From: Isoetes taiwanensis
Taxonomy: Eukaryota > Streptophyta > Lycopodiopsida > Isoetales > Isoetaceae
Reading direction: 5' to 3'
Assembly (NCBI GenBank): GCA_021234155.1
Contig: JAJEKV010000071.1
Location: 2,465,246-2,529,245, forward strand
DNA length: 64,000 nt
A model generated the notes under the pieces. It ran no database searches and had not been told where the DNA came from. It worked only from the letters and a program-made list of their open reading frames with translations. Both the position numbers and the translations under genes were made by a program. This document shows, piece by piece, positions 10,838 to 23,283 of this stretch (its first letter is position 1; every line of letters begins with the position of its first letter).

Positions 10838-13800
10838 ATGATAAATGGTGCCAATGTAATATGTGCAAATGAGCAGCCTAGGAATGTCTAACCTTTGAGT
10901 TCCAAGCCCAAGGCGATCGACACCTTCTTCGCATTAATTCCAGCCTCGGGAACTATTCGAAGAGTATTACGCACCGACACCGGAAGAAGGAATCTCGCAG
11001 ATGAGGTCAGATCTGCAAGAAATCAAAGCCATGCTGGTAGGCAGAGGAAGAAACAGGCAGGACCAGAATGTACAGGTCCCAGAGGCCCGTTCTCAGCACA
11101 AAGGAAAGGAGAAAAAGAGGAACCGACCCAGATCTTCTAGTTCCAGCTCGACTGGCTGGATTCAAGCTCGAGTCCGAGGAGGAGGAAAAGAAGAACGACG
11201 GGAAGGAAGAAAGAATAACGGGAGGCAAAGAAGGCCAATCGACTACCGTAAGAAGGTCGATTCGACCTTAAGTAATGTTTGAAAGCACGCAGCCGGAACA
11301 GAAGCCCGCGAAAAACAGATCGTGGATGGAAGCGGGCTAGCATGGCTAGACGAGATGAGTGAGTACGGAAATGCTTACGGCATGAAAGATAAAGATAAAA
11401 GGTGGTAGCCACCGCTAACTTGAAAGGGGCAGCCCATATTTGGTGGAGGGTTATGCTAAAAGCCCATGGAATGAGCGAGAGACAAGCGCGTGTTCACAAA
11501 GTTCGCAAGGGCTTTCAAAAAGCACTATGTTCCAAGAGAACACAAGTGCCACCAGATGCAAGCGCCCACAGATTGCAACATGGGGAACAAACTCCCGACT
11601 GAAATATACACGAAGAGTTCATGAGGTTGAGGCTATATGTGCCAAAACTCAGCGAGAGAAGAGCAGTGGAAGGCTATGTGGAGGGGTTGAATGAGGACCT
11701 ACGGAAGATAGTCCGAGCCCTCAACCCACGCTCAGTATCGAAGGCGGAAGCGAAGGCACTGAGCCTACAAGGGACAGGGCCTCAGAAAAGTGAACCCAAG
11801 CAGTGGTATGACAAAGGAAAAGCATATGGAGGTCAGAGCCCAAGAGCAAACAGTCCATCGCCTGCAAAGACACCATACACCGGAAATCAATGGAAACAGC
11901 CAGAGAAAAAGCAGGTCAGCTTCAAAGATAAAGGACAAGGGGGAGGCTCAAATTATTCAAAGACAGTCAAGCAGTTCCTCAACTCCATCCCGAAAGAAAA
12001 GCGGCAGGAATGTATAGAAAAACAGTTGTGCTTCCGGTGTTTCCAGCTGGGGCATAGAACACACAACTGCCCGTTCGTAATGAATGCAGCACTTGCGGAG
12101 ATGGGAGGTTGGGAGACCCCGACAGAAGAAGAGGAGGACGAAGGACGCGACTATATCCATGGTGAGTGTCACATCTTTGCCGCCATAGACACAGAAAGCG
12201 CAGAGAGCCAGTACCAAGTAATATCCACGATTGGTAAAATAGCCGCCAAATCTTTTATAGTCCTCATAGACTGTGGCAGTTCCCACAATTTCGCGTCACC
12301 AAGGATGGCACAAATGCTAAAGTTGAAAACACTAAAGTCTAAGCCCAGACCAGTAGTGTTAGCTAGCGGAGCCATCAGGCACACGACCGGCAAGAGGGTG
12401 AATTTCAATATAGACTTACCGGGTATCAATATTGAAATGGGAGCAGAGATCATGAGCATAGGAAAATATGATCTCATCATAGGTATGGAATACCTCAATC
12501 CGGCGAAAGCACAAATAGATTGTGGAGAGCGGAAGGTGAAGCTCATGGCGCCTAACGGGAAAATCATAGAAATCTCAGGTAAGCAAGTGACACCTATAAT
12601 GCAATGCATGTCGAGTAAGAAATTACTTAGATGCATCAAAAGGGAGCAAGTTGCATACATCTTCAAATTAGAACTTGCCGAAGAAGAGGCACCAGAAGAT
12701 AAGGAAAATAAACCAGTAAGCAAACTACCCAAGCAGGTAGCCAAGCTAATATTCCATGACTTGTTCCCCAACGAAATCAAGGAGCTTCTGCCATATAGAG
12801 GAGTAGAGTGCGAAATTGCACTCGAACCAGGCACTAAGCCCACGAGTAAGGCACCATATAGAATGACAGCTCACGAACTATCAGAGTTGAAGAAGCAATT
12901 GCAAGTGCTATTAGACCTAGGGTTCATAAGACCTAGTGTCTCCTCGTTCGAGCCCCCATATTATTCGGTCAAAAGAAAGATGGAAGCTTGAGGATGTGTA
13001 TTGACTATCGTCAATTAAACAAACACACAATCAAGAACAAGTATGCCTTACCCGAGGCGGATGACCCGATGGATCAATTACAAGGCGCCAGTGGTCTTCT
13101 CGGTGATAGACTTAAGGTGCGGATATCATCAAGTCGAGAATCAAAGAGGAAGATATTCACAAGAAGAACAAGATCGGCCACTATGAATTCACGATCCATG
13201 CCATTTGGCCTATCAAATGAACAAAGAACGTTCATAAGACTCATGAACGATATCTTTCGAGAATTCCTTGACACATTTGTTATCGTGTTCTTCGATGACA
13301 TTTTGGTGTATAGCAAGTCCCTAGAGGAGCATATTCAGCACTTGAGAAGGGTACTTGAGAAGCCGAAGACACCCCTTTTATACGGTTGTCGAAATGTCAT
13401 TTCGCCAATCGAAAAGAGTGGAATACTTGGGGCATATCATATCGCCAGACGGGCATCTCAACCGATCCCAAGAAAGATCCAAGCAGTTGATTGAATGGCG
13501 GCCACCAAAGAACATACACGAGGTGAGAAGTTTTTTGGGCTTAGGATATTATAGAAAGTTCATCAAGAACTTTGCTAAGATAGCAGCACCCTTAACGGAC
13601 CTTACCAAGGCAGAAAAGATAAAAGACTGGGTGGCACATTGGCAAAAGAAGGCTCAAGTAGGATTTGAGAAGTTAAAGGAGGCCTTACACAACGCCCTGC
13701 CTTTAACATTGCATGATCCGAGAAGGACAAGCTAGTCGCGAATCGATGCGCAAGCAAGATTGCGTGGGAGCGCCTTAATGCAAGAGGAAAGAGTCGAAAG

Positions 13801-14498
13801 CATACCATTCACGAAAAGATGAATGACGTAGACTCTCGCTACCCGATACATGATCGTGAGCTATTGGCGTTAGTAAAGAGCTTTTAAAGATCCGGAGACA
13901 CTATCTATTGGGAAGGAATTTCCAATTAGATACCCACCACCGAGTCCGGCATTACATCTTCACGCTAACCATTGTTGAATTTAAGACAAAAAGATGGATG
14001 GAGTTCCTCGAAGAAAACGACTTGAGATTGTATACAAGCCGTGGAAAACTCAATGTGGTCGCAGACGCGCTCTATCAAAGGCACCCCCTTAACAACAAGG
14101 GTGCATTGCAATGCCATATCAACACTTACTAGTGAGTTTGGCAAAGAAAATAGAAGAAACGCCAACAAAGGACTTCCGTGAAGTATGGGCTAGCCTCTCT
14201 AAAGAGGCAAGAAGGGACAAAGAGAGAGAAGCCTTCAAACATTTTAAGAAGGAAGGAAAGCTCTTGTACCATAAAAATAAGTTGTGTGTGCCGGAATCAT
14301 CCGGAGTCAGAAGGTTGATTCTCCATGACACCCACAACAGCCCAATAGCCGGCCACGCAGGTTTTACGAAAACCTACTTCAAGATAAGAAGTAGTTACTA
14401 TTGGCCAGGCATGAAGAAGCAGATAGCAAGGTACATACGCGAGTGTCAGCTATGCCAGCAGACCAAAGCGGAACAACTACGAATTCCAGGAGCATTAG
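10838..14498 (+). pseudogene. Chromovirus gag-pol, unit 2, 5' part
   Basis: Best copy for gag C-terminus to protease: 11621-12991 is open for 456 codons. It shows a CX2CX4HX4C zinc knuckle (CFRCFQLGHRTHNC, nt about 12029-12070), the protease active site VLIDCGSSHNF (nt about 12260) and the N-terminal RT approach. RT then continues with frameshifts (12988-13494, 13355-13735), RNase H is broken, and the integrase zinc-binding H/H/C/C is readable at 14290-14470 (HDTHN...GHAGF...CQLCQQTK). Coding stops at 14498, where the TIR element is inserted, and resumes at 22014. Confidence 0.85.
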
Positions 14499-14524
14499 AA
14501 GCCTTATGCAATTAAATTGAGAGA
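14499..14524 (+). repeat. Left terminal inverted repeat
   Basis: Exact reverse complement of 21988-22013. The preceding TTAG (14495-14498) is the target duplication. Confidence 0.9.
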
Positions 14525-14887
14525 TATGACTCATTTTTGCAAGTGAGAAAATTGGTTCACGCATCAAATTAACATTATTTATAAAACAACTCATATTCAA
14601 TAAAAATTTGAAAAGGAATTTGATGTAGTAATCCATAACTAACAACTATCAAGTAGTACAGTGAATTGTAAATTTTATTCCAATGGACCCGGACCCATAC
14701 ATAACATCCGTCCAACATATTCCAACGTATCTTTCACAATATATCTTTCACAATGTCTAAAAATTCCGAGCTTTATTCACGAGTGGTTTTTAACCCTTTT
14801 TTTTTCTCCTTTTCAATTTGTGTTGTGATCCCTGCATGTAGAAAAACATTGAAACACAAAACGTTTTTAAGAAGCATTATGGAATAA

Positions 14888-17693
14888 CTAGTAAAGGTGC
14901 CCAGCGTTGCTGGGCATAAGTTGGGGGCATGTAAATATTATGGCCGCAATGATAAAAGCGAACCATTACAGACCATGACAAACTCTTCAAGCCCTTACCA
15001 ATCGTAATGGCATAAGGAGAAACAATTTCCTATGTAACCTTGTGGCCTAGGTATATGATCTCAAGCTTGTACATTTTAAATGTCCTTTTAAATGCAAAAA
15101 ATTATAATATTAGAGTTGACCCAACATTTAAAATGTCAAGGGTTGTTTGCTCTCACATAGCAAGGGTTCTTTGCTCTCACGTAGCTTTGGGCAATAATTT
15201 AGTCCATTAGTATTTTTGTACCGCTTTTAGTTTGTGTAAGCTTTGTACATAATCGATAAGACTTCGGGATGTTGCTTATGCATGCAAGAAAAAATATAAT
15301 GACTTCAGATGTTGCTTATGCATGCAAAGTATTTTGTAAGGTGTTATTATTTATTATCTATGATAATGTTTTTCTATTTTTGCCATTTCACCATGGCATT
15401 TCAAATAACACCATCAATGTTCTTAAATTTGGTTTTGCATTGGCAATTCAGCCAACATTCGAATCGAATAAAGAATTCCAAAAGTACAATAAGTGTATCA
15501 AGCTTCCAATAAGTACCTGTACAATAAGTGATGCAACCAACTGAACAATCAGATCCACATTTGAGTCACACCGGCATGGTTATATTGCCTTGTAAGAACT
15601 AACAATAACTGCAAGATGGAATGTATTATAAAGAATGAAGAGTACAATTCAAATACTATTGGATGTGCATAAATATCCATAATGTTACAGGAATCTCAAA
15701 TTTTTTACTTCCATGACCTTTTGCTGGATGATATAAGTAGGAATTTCTTTTGTATTGAACTTATGTGGCAGTAGACATAGACTGGCTTGTGCCAAACGCA
15801 CAAACTTCTATTTTTCGAAGATCATAGTGCAATTTCTATGAGGTATTCAACCAGACTAAATGATGCAATCCTGAAAAGAGAAACGTCTAGAGGTTAAATG
15901 TTGTACCACAACAGTAGAGAAAATTGTCCTATTCAAGCCCTAGCTTAGCTGTTCAAAAACAAATTAAAAAGCAAAGCAAAGCTTACCCCAATTTGCAGCT
16001 TCGGATTTAGATTCAGAATAGCTTTTTTTTCCAGTTCAAACATGAATTACTCAGCAAATGTAGGCGTCAATTTAATGTAGACGCCAATTTCTTTTGAAAC
16101 AACACAATTGGTTTGTACCGCTTATGGACAGACCTGCAAAGCAACCCACACTAATGATGTGCATCCTAAAAACACATGCATATTATTATGTTTGCATTAT
16201 TGATGTAGCACAACAGGCAGAAACTTATTTCAATTGGAAAGCAAACGCACAATAGTTAAACTCCGATAGCTTTATTTATAGTTCAAACATGGATTATTCA
16301 GATAGCTTTATTTATAGTTCAAACATGGATTATTCAGCAAAATGTAGACGTCAATTTCTCTTGAAACAACATAACTGGTTTGTAGCACTTTTGGATGGAC
16401 AGACCTGCAAATCAACCAAACACTAATGACAATTCCATGGCCAGTTTCCATCTCCTAAATAAGATCCCTGAACCTACACTTTTTGCATATTTACATCGAC
16501 ATGCTATAATGCCAGAAGAGATTGTATTTACCTTCACACGAAGCAGAAGAAAACTATGCACATGCTGCTGTTCTACACGTTTGCTGGTGATTTGCTGGCC
16601 TGGTGATTTGCTGGCCTGGTGGTTTGTTGGTTTGGTTTGTTTTGCTGCTTTTGTTATAAGAAAATGCAGCGTTAGTTGCTTCAACCTAACAAAGAAAAGC
16701 TTCCAAATCTCTTTATCACGATAGCAAATTACAGTCTAACAGTGGTAGAAATTGATGCATCCTACACAAAGCAAATTAAAAAAATACCTCATCTCAGATC
16801 CATCCAAGCCAGACATACACTTTCTTAGTCACTGCAGATCAACCCCAATAGGCCAATATTACATAGTGGTTTCCGCCTTTGAGAGACAGGGAGCCTATAC
16901 CACCAGCGGCAATTCTGAGATACGAAGGAGCATATACTTCCCCAACTCCAGTTTATCCAGACAATGCCCCACTAAGAAACGACACTGTTTTCTTCAACAA
17001 AACCCAAACGAAAATCAGGAGTCTGGATTCAGAAGATACCCAATCGAGGTTCCAGAGATAGTAGCCATGAATCTGTATTACATGATCTCGCTAAATATAA
17101 GGCCTTGCACTGTAGAAGACTTCGGCAGAATATATCCATGCTAAGTGCTGGACATGGCATCATGCCATTTTATACTTATAATAAGAAGCCAGAAACCACG
17201 CATTCCAGAATCCTGCTTTCTAGAACCATGAACAGAGGTTTTGAGAGATGAACCCTCATTATCAGTTTGTCTCTCCTCCGAATATCTACCTCAAAGCCAA
17301 TGACAGGCATGAAGCAACTTGCTTCTCTGGCGAGAAATCCTGAAAAGCCAAGCTAAAAAAAGGCATGAAGTCGCTTGCTTCTCCTCCGGAAAATCCTGCA
17401 AGCAAAAACGGCCATGGGGCAACTACATGAATCGATCAAGGCCTGGGTTGCTGTGCTCACAGCGGTAGCTAGGGCAAGGAAAAAAAAACGTGTTTACAGG
17501 CTGATGTGGTCATGGCCGTCAGACTCGGAAGGGCTTCGCAGAATAAAGGGCATTTGGACCATCGAAAAAAGAGATTATATTTAAAAAAAAGGGGCTTTGT
17601 TTGGACCCTTCGATCTGGTTAGGCCATCTGTGGCCGTCCGATCTAGGGCTGGATCCAAATCCAGGAATTACGACATAACATTATAATATAGGA
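14888..17693 (-). mobile_element. Helitron, non-autonomous, nested in the TIR element
   Basis: On the minus strand it begins TCCTATATTATAATG and ends with a GCCCAGCAACGCTGGGC stem-loop, a short spacer and CTAG. The flanking bases are A (14887) and T (17694), as expected for Helitron insertion between A and T. No Rep/helicase is encoded. The interior has no convincing gene. A diverged copy is at about 56060-58690. A 36-bp stretch (GATAGCTTTATTTATAG...) is duplicated at about 16265-16335. Confidence 0.8.
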
Positions 17694-18070
17694 TAGGATC
17701 CCAAATCAATGTGAAATTAGAAATCGCCCAAAATTGCAACTTTGTCTAAAGGCTAGCTGCAAGAGATATAGATAGAGATATAGATAAGGTCATTGTGCGC
17801 ATTATTTTATTGATGATTTCATGCTTAATCTTGTGAGGCAGACATGCCAAACAATGAATGGTCTCAAAATTCTGCAATTCAAATCACAGCAGTATTGGGC
17901 AAAAATCCACGTCCAATCTAATTAGAAAAAAACATGCTCCAAAGGAGGTCTGAACCTGGAATTGATCAAGATGAACATCTGGAGTTTCACAGGATATGTA
18001 GGCTGAGAGAATATATATCCCACATAATAAAAAAGATTGCAGGTTAGAAGGCAGAAGAAATCATGCAGAG

Positions 18071-18150
18071 GCAATCTTTCCAATTTTGAGCAAGCAATTT
18101 GGAGGACTTGCCAATCTTTCCAATTTTGAGCAAGCAATTTGGAGGACTTG
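18071..18150. repeat. Two tandem 40-bp repeats
   Basis: Near-identical units of the form CAATCTTTCCAATTTTGAGC... at 18071-18110 and 18111-18150, in otherwise unrecognised noncoding sequence. Confidence 0.85.
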
Positions 18151-19723
18151 GCACAAGTATCTACGCATCAGGAACCCCTTAAGAAGCAAGAGAGACTCAA
18201 ATCAATGTGAGGGCCGTGTATGGGAAGGAATCAACTGCTACTGAAGTGCCATTCTCTGAGTATTTCTAATTTCTACTTTGACCAGGTTCAAAAGATACAC
18301 AAGCATCTACCATATATTCTGCTCTTCCATTAAACATAGTCAAGGTAAAAAATTACCTGCAGTAGGTAAAGTAGGTAAAGCTGGAGAACGAACAACCAGA
18401 AAACGGCAAGATAGAGGCTCAAAAATCATCCCTGCAAATCCGCCAGTCACCAGAAATGTGGTGCATTGGATCGCGGACTCAAGTCCTTGCCATCAAGTTC
18501 ACTTTTTTTTTCTACCATCCCTGACAAGAAAACCCACTTCGTTTTCCACAGTAGATCATTTCTTATAGCATTACACGAACCCGTTCTCATGTTTTAGAGA
18601 TAGATTTGCTTCCCTTTTCTGAATTGGTAAAACCAGTCTGAAGATATTATTCTCAGTCAATTTTAGTCCGGATCTTGTTTTACAGATGAAAGGTAATCCC
18701 TTTCGAGAGTTCACATTTTTTTTTCTCATTGAAGCTTTTAGCAGGATCTGAGATACGTGCTTGAGAAACAAGAGATATGAAGCAAAAACACATCATCGTT
18801 TTTCAGAATCGAGTTAGTTAATATGCATAAGAAAGAACTCATGTAGAATGCGGCAAGATTTGGCAAGACCTACCTTGAACTGGTGCTATCTTGGACGGAT
18901 TTCTATAATACCTATCTGGAGATAGTATCCTACATGCCGAATCAGTAGCGCTCCCGCAGAATGACGACGTTTTATCCTTCCAAGAACCCGACCTGACATG
19001 CAAAAACGCCAAGAAGTTGGGATTCAAAAAATGTATGCTATTTTTAGTGCTTTTTTTGAATTCACAGTAACCTCCTGCGCCACGTACAGAGGCCCAGCAC
19101 ATGAAGACCGACACAGCGAACATGTATGCCTACACAAGCAGCGAACGCCGAAAAAGTTTTGGAAGCCGGTTTGCATTGGGACAGCCGTTTTGAATGCCCA
19201 GGAGAACTAGAAGCCAAGGACAAAATCTTCTATGGCGCCATCTCAACAGAGTTGAGATCTGTAGAAACTACAAATTTTGTAGTCGGGATTGCAATGTGGC
19301 GCAGGAAATTCCATAAAAAACCTAATGGAGATGGGCTCTAAGGCATCTCTTATATTGCGGAAAGGTGCTTCAAGACCATACGATGGCATAGAACAAAATA
19401 ACATCAGGCCGGATGCAAAAGGTAAACCCTCTCTTTATACTCTTGGGATGCTCTTTTCTTTTCATATTGAAATATTTTCCATGCATTTACCGTACATGTT
19501 TTACCCTTTCACCTTTCACTTGTTGTATTAGATTTGTGTGTGTGGTAATATAGTGGATATGGGCGAGTCAAAATATTTAAATACCATTGTTATTGTAATG
19601 GTGTCGATGGCTGGGTATAATCCTTCCTTCCATCCCTAGCAATATAAGTGTGACAATTTAGATTGAGTATGTAGCATGGCCAATTGTAGGGTTCATAGAT
19701 CATAGCTCGAGCTTATTATATAA

Positions 19724-20199
19724 TTGGCTCCTTATAGATCACGGACTTCAGTCCGTAGTCTCACAAACATTGGACTTGCTTATCACATAGTTGGCTCCTT
19801 ATAGATCACGGACTTGAGTCCGTAGTCTCACAAACATTGGACTTGCTTATCATATAGTTGGCTCCTTATAGATCACGGACTTGAGTCCGTAGTCTCACAA
19901 ACATTGGCCTTAAATCCATAGTTCAAAATAAATCTCTACACTATGGGACTAAGGTCAAATGATATTTTCGTTGGACTTTCTTGATGTGGATATGCTTATC
20001 TCCATTATTGTTGGCTCCATAAGATGCATTCATTTCCCCAAGTTCACGGACTTAAGTCCGTAATCTCAAGTTACAACTTATGCTCATTTTTAGTTGATTG
20101 GCTCCATAACATGCATTTGTTTTCTCTAGTTCACGGACTCAAGTCCGTAGCTCAAATTCATATTCTCAACTTGAGTCTAGTTTACGCACTTAAGTCCGT
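19724..20199. repeat. 67-bp tandem repeats with an ACGGACTTnAGTCCGT palindrome
   Basis: Three 67-bp units (19724, 19791, 19858) each contain the 16-bp palindrome (19741-19756, 19808-19823, 19875-19890). Three more palindromes lie without the rest of the unit at 20046-20061, 20133-20148 and 20184-20199 (one mismatch in the last). A decayed one is near 20630. Around 20 kb each palindrome is flanked by TTGGCTCC and CTCA-type motifs. Confidence 0.85.
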
Positions 20200-21788
20200 A
20201 CCTCAAGGTACCTCTTGTGCAGCCAAAGAACATGACTCAAACGAGTATGACTGACCTCACACATGATTCACAAACTGAACCTGTGGGTTAACGGTGCATT
20301 TCCATGACCCTGTTCCGGACCCAACCTGGCCTGACCATTTGCATCCAAGTCAGGGTGTTTTGAAGTGTCTATTTCCATGAGGCAAGACTCTTATTGCATA
20401 ACCTACAATGAAGAAGTAAGACTCTTACTCTGTTGCATAACCTACAATGAAGAAGCAACTTACTGTTTCTTCAGGAACAGGTCGGTGGAAGAACATGTAA
20501 GAATCTAGTGCAGGCTCATCTCATTGGCAGGAGCCTGGCCAGGGTAGCCACCAGTCTAGGTCAAACAGAGCATGGAAACGAGTTTTGGTGCACCCTGGCT
20601 TACAAGCCTCTAAGATGATCTCACGAAGTTCATGGACTTGAGTCTTTAGTGCCACGTTGCATGTATTTGTATCTTTTTCTGTTTCACTCCATATTGTCTA
20701 CTGACTTGAGGTCGTCGTTGAGATTCGGAACCTTTTAGTGTAACATTACATTGTGGTACCACTTTCTTATACCCACTCTTCCTTCCGCACTCAACCTTAG
20801 TTTGTGTCTATAATGGAATCATAGATATGAGACTATGGCTACAATTAGTTATAGTAATCTTAAAATATTATATGTTCTCTAGTAAGTTGAATAGTGAGAA
20901 TGGAAAATTGGGAACAAAGCTGGAGATGACAAGTAAACAAGAATATTAGTTGAGAGAATGCTTGGACGAGAGTAGACTTTTTTTCCTCAGCTAACTTGAT
21001 TTGTTCTTCGAGGCATTCAATGACAAGACCTCTAGTTTTGTCTTAACGTTTTCTAGCATGGTGCAAAATGAGCTTCATTATAGTGTTTATAGCTAAGTGA
21101 ATGTCCAATCAATAAAAAATTAAAACAACTAATTCGAGAGGTTGATTCCAAATGGAAGTTTTGCACACTTCACAGCTCTTAATGTACAAATGTAAATTAC
21201 CTCCATTTTTCTATGTATTATATAAATTACCCTTGTGGGCGAGGTGCATACCAATGCACGTGGGCGAGCATTGCGGAGGTGGCAATCCACTACCAAGACT
21301 TGCTTTAAACTCTTATGTGGCATAAAAGCCCACAAGGGCACTTTATAAAACATAAAATGGACTTGCTAAGTAGAAGTATCTCGTCAACATCCATTGGATG
21401 GGAATCATAGGTCAACTTGGATTTTCTCATGCTATTATTTATATGCCATTACATCGGCTTGTATCACATCTGGAGACAAACAGACTTGAACCACTAACAC
21501 AAGGATTTTCAGCCCTTCGTGATAATGCTGGAGAAGGACTTGAACCTACAATTGTTAGAGTATGAGCCTGATGAGCTAAACCATTCCTCTATCCTAGCAA
21601 GGACTACGTGCATGTTGGTAATTGTATTAGTTTTACATGATTTAAAAAAAAAACAGAAGTAATTTGGTAATAATTTCAATAAAACTCCCTTTACTAAGAT
21701 AGTAATACTTTTTGCAAGTAGGTTTCTCTTTTAAATGCATTATTCGTTCATCTGTATCTAATCCAGTGATTGTTCCAATTATTTATAA
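20200..21788. other. Interior of TIR element, nothing recognised
   Basis: Noncoding in all frames beyond short open stretches. No transposase motifs seen. Confidence 0.4.
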
Positions 21789-21848
21789 CCATGTGGGCCC
21801 GTTATCACGGACTAATATCCATGTGGGCCCGTTATCACGGACTAATAT
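21789..21848. repeat. Two tandem 30-bp repeats
   Basis: Two identical units containing ATGTGGGCCCGTTATCACGG at 21789-21818 and 21819-21848. The CACGGACT core echoes the palindrome repeats at 19.7-20.2 kb. Confidence 0.85.
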
Positions 21849-21987
21849 GTGTGTTTAGAATCATCTTTATCTTTGCATATAACTTTGAATGGTACATTAA
21901 GAAGATGATAAAGGATGCAACAAATGACTTCACGATGATAAAAGGACTTCAAAACTAGTCAATATGATTCAAAATGAGAAGTGGGAT

Positions 21988-22013
21988 TCTCTCAATTTAA
22001 TTGCATAAGGCTT
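21988..22013 (-). repeat. Right terminal inverted repeat
   Basis: Exact reverse complement of 14499-14524, followed by the target duplication TTAG (22014-22017). Confidence 0.9.
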
Positions 22014-23158
22014 TTAGAGCCATTGCCAGTATCAAACTCCAAGTGGGAGATAATAAGCATGGACTTCATTACAGGGCTCCCTAGAACCATAAGGGGCAAA
22101 GATGCCTTAATGGTCGTAGTCGACAAATTGTCGAAGATGGCGCACTTTGTGCCTTGTAGGAGCACCGACACGGCATTAGACACAGCGGTGCTATTCACAA
22201 AGGAGATTTTTAGACTCCATGGGATGCCAAGAGAAATAATCTCTAATAGAGATTTGAAGTTCATGAGTGCATTCTGGCAGGATCTCTTCAGCACCATCGG
22301 AACGAAATTGTCAATGAGCACGGCTTATCACCCTCGCATTTGGATGGGCGCATCGAGCGCAGCAACCAATCGATACTCAAGATATGTTGTGGAATTATGT
22401 CTCGAACAAGCAATCAAAGTGGGATGACTTCATTTACTTGGTTGAGTTTGCATACAATAGCACCAAGCAAGAGTCATCCCAAATGTCGCCATTTATGATC
22501 AACTACGCTATCGATGTTGACACCGCATTAATTTGGCACAACCCCCGTGTCCAAGGTAGAAGTATCCCGCCAGATGCTCGCCGAGATGCAACAATTGGTT
22601 GAAGAGGTGCGAGGATACCTCCTAGCAAAGAAGAAGCCGCAAAAGAGCATAGCTGATCTAAGACCAACAAGTAAGGGAGTTCCAAGTAGGGGACAATGTT
22701 TGGCTAAAGATAAAAGTCAAACAAGCAAAGCTCCGCATCGGCAATTGCAAGAAGCTTGCTCAAGGTGGGCTAGTCCATTTAAAATTGTCAAAAGAGTAGG
22801 TAACCAAGCCTACAAATTGGACTTACCAGCACACCTCAAGATCCATAGAGTCTTTCACGTAAGTCTCCTAAAGAAACACACTCCTAATCCAGAGGAAGTA
22901 TTGGAGACACCGAGTTTACTGGAATTAACGGACGATCAACTTGAGATTGTTCCTGAGGTTCTTCTCGACCGATCTTATAAGAAGACGAGAAGATCTCAAT
23001 TTCTCCAGTACCTTGTGAAATGGACGCACTTACCAGTGGAGGACGCTACCTGGGTACTACAATCAGATCTTGAGAAGCATTACCCACAATGCAAGGGTCA
23101 TGCAAGGGTCATCCCAAATGTCAGGAGTTTTAGAAACCCTAAAAATTTTAGGGCATAA
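22014..23158 (+). pseudogene. Chromovirus gag-pol, unit 2, 3' part: integrase core and chromodomain
   Basis: Resumes exactly where 14498 breaks off. The integrase core shows the first Asp in SMDFITGLP and the second in ISNRDLKFMSAFW. The Glu-containing region (near 22340) is disturbed by indels. From 22547 one frame is open to 23158 and covers the DNA-binding C-terminus and a chromodomain (nt about 22955-23095: VPEVLLDRSYKK..., QYLVKWTHLPVEDATW), which lacks some cage aromatics as in group II chromodomains. The frame then runs through the X leader and ends at a chance stop, so the natural pol C-terminus is missing. Confidence 0.85.
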
Positions 23159-23283
23159 ATTCCCTATATATACCCGTATAACCCCTAAACCTCAACCACA
23201 ACACTGCTCCTGCGATTGAGGCGATCTCCCAGCTTACTCAGGCGCTCCCAGTTCCGTTCGATATCGGCAACACAATTCTCGTC
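23121..23283 (+). promoter_or_regulatory. Leader of protein X, unit 3, fused to the unit 2 pol end
   Basis: Telobox AAACCCTAA at 23134-23142, the CCCTAAAAATTTTAGGG near-palindrome and TATATATA at 23165-23172, about 112 bp before the ATG. The junction with the chromodomain end is the same as at 8984. Confidence 0.6.

Larger units (their letters stand above)
14499..22013. mobile_element. 7.5-kb TIR element inserted in the unit 2 integrase
   Basis: Perfect 26-bp terminal inverted repeats (14499-14524 and 21988-22013, outer end AAGCCTTATGCAATTAA). The flanks are GCA-TTAG on the left and TTAG-AGCC on the right, while unit 1 has GCATTAGAGCC uninterrupted. That gives a 4-bp target duplication TTAG. 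No transposase was recognised; the interior holds a Helitron (14888-17693), short tandem repeats and noncoding sequence. The 4-bp duplication does not fit hAT (8), Mutator (9), CACTA or Harbinger (3). The superfamily is unassigned and the element is non-autonomous. Confidence 0.85.
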
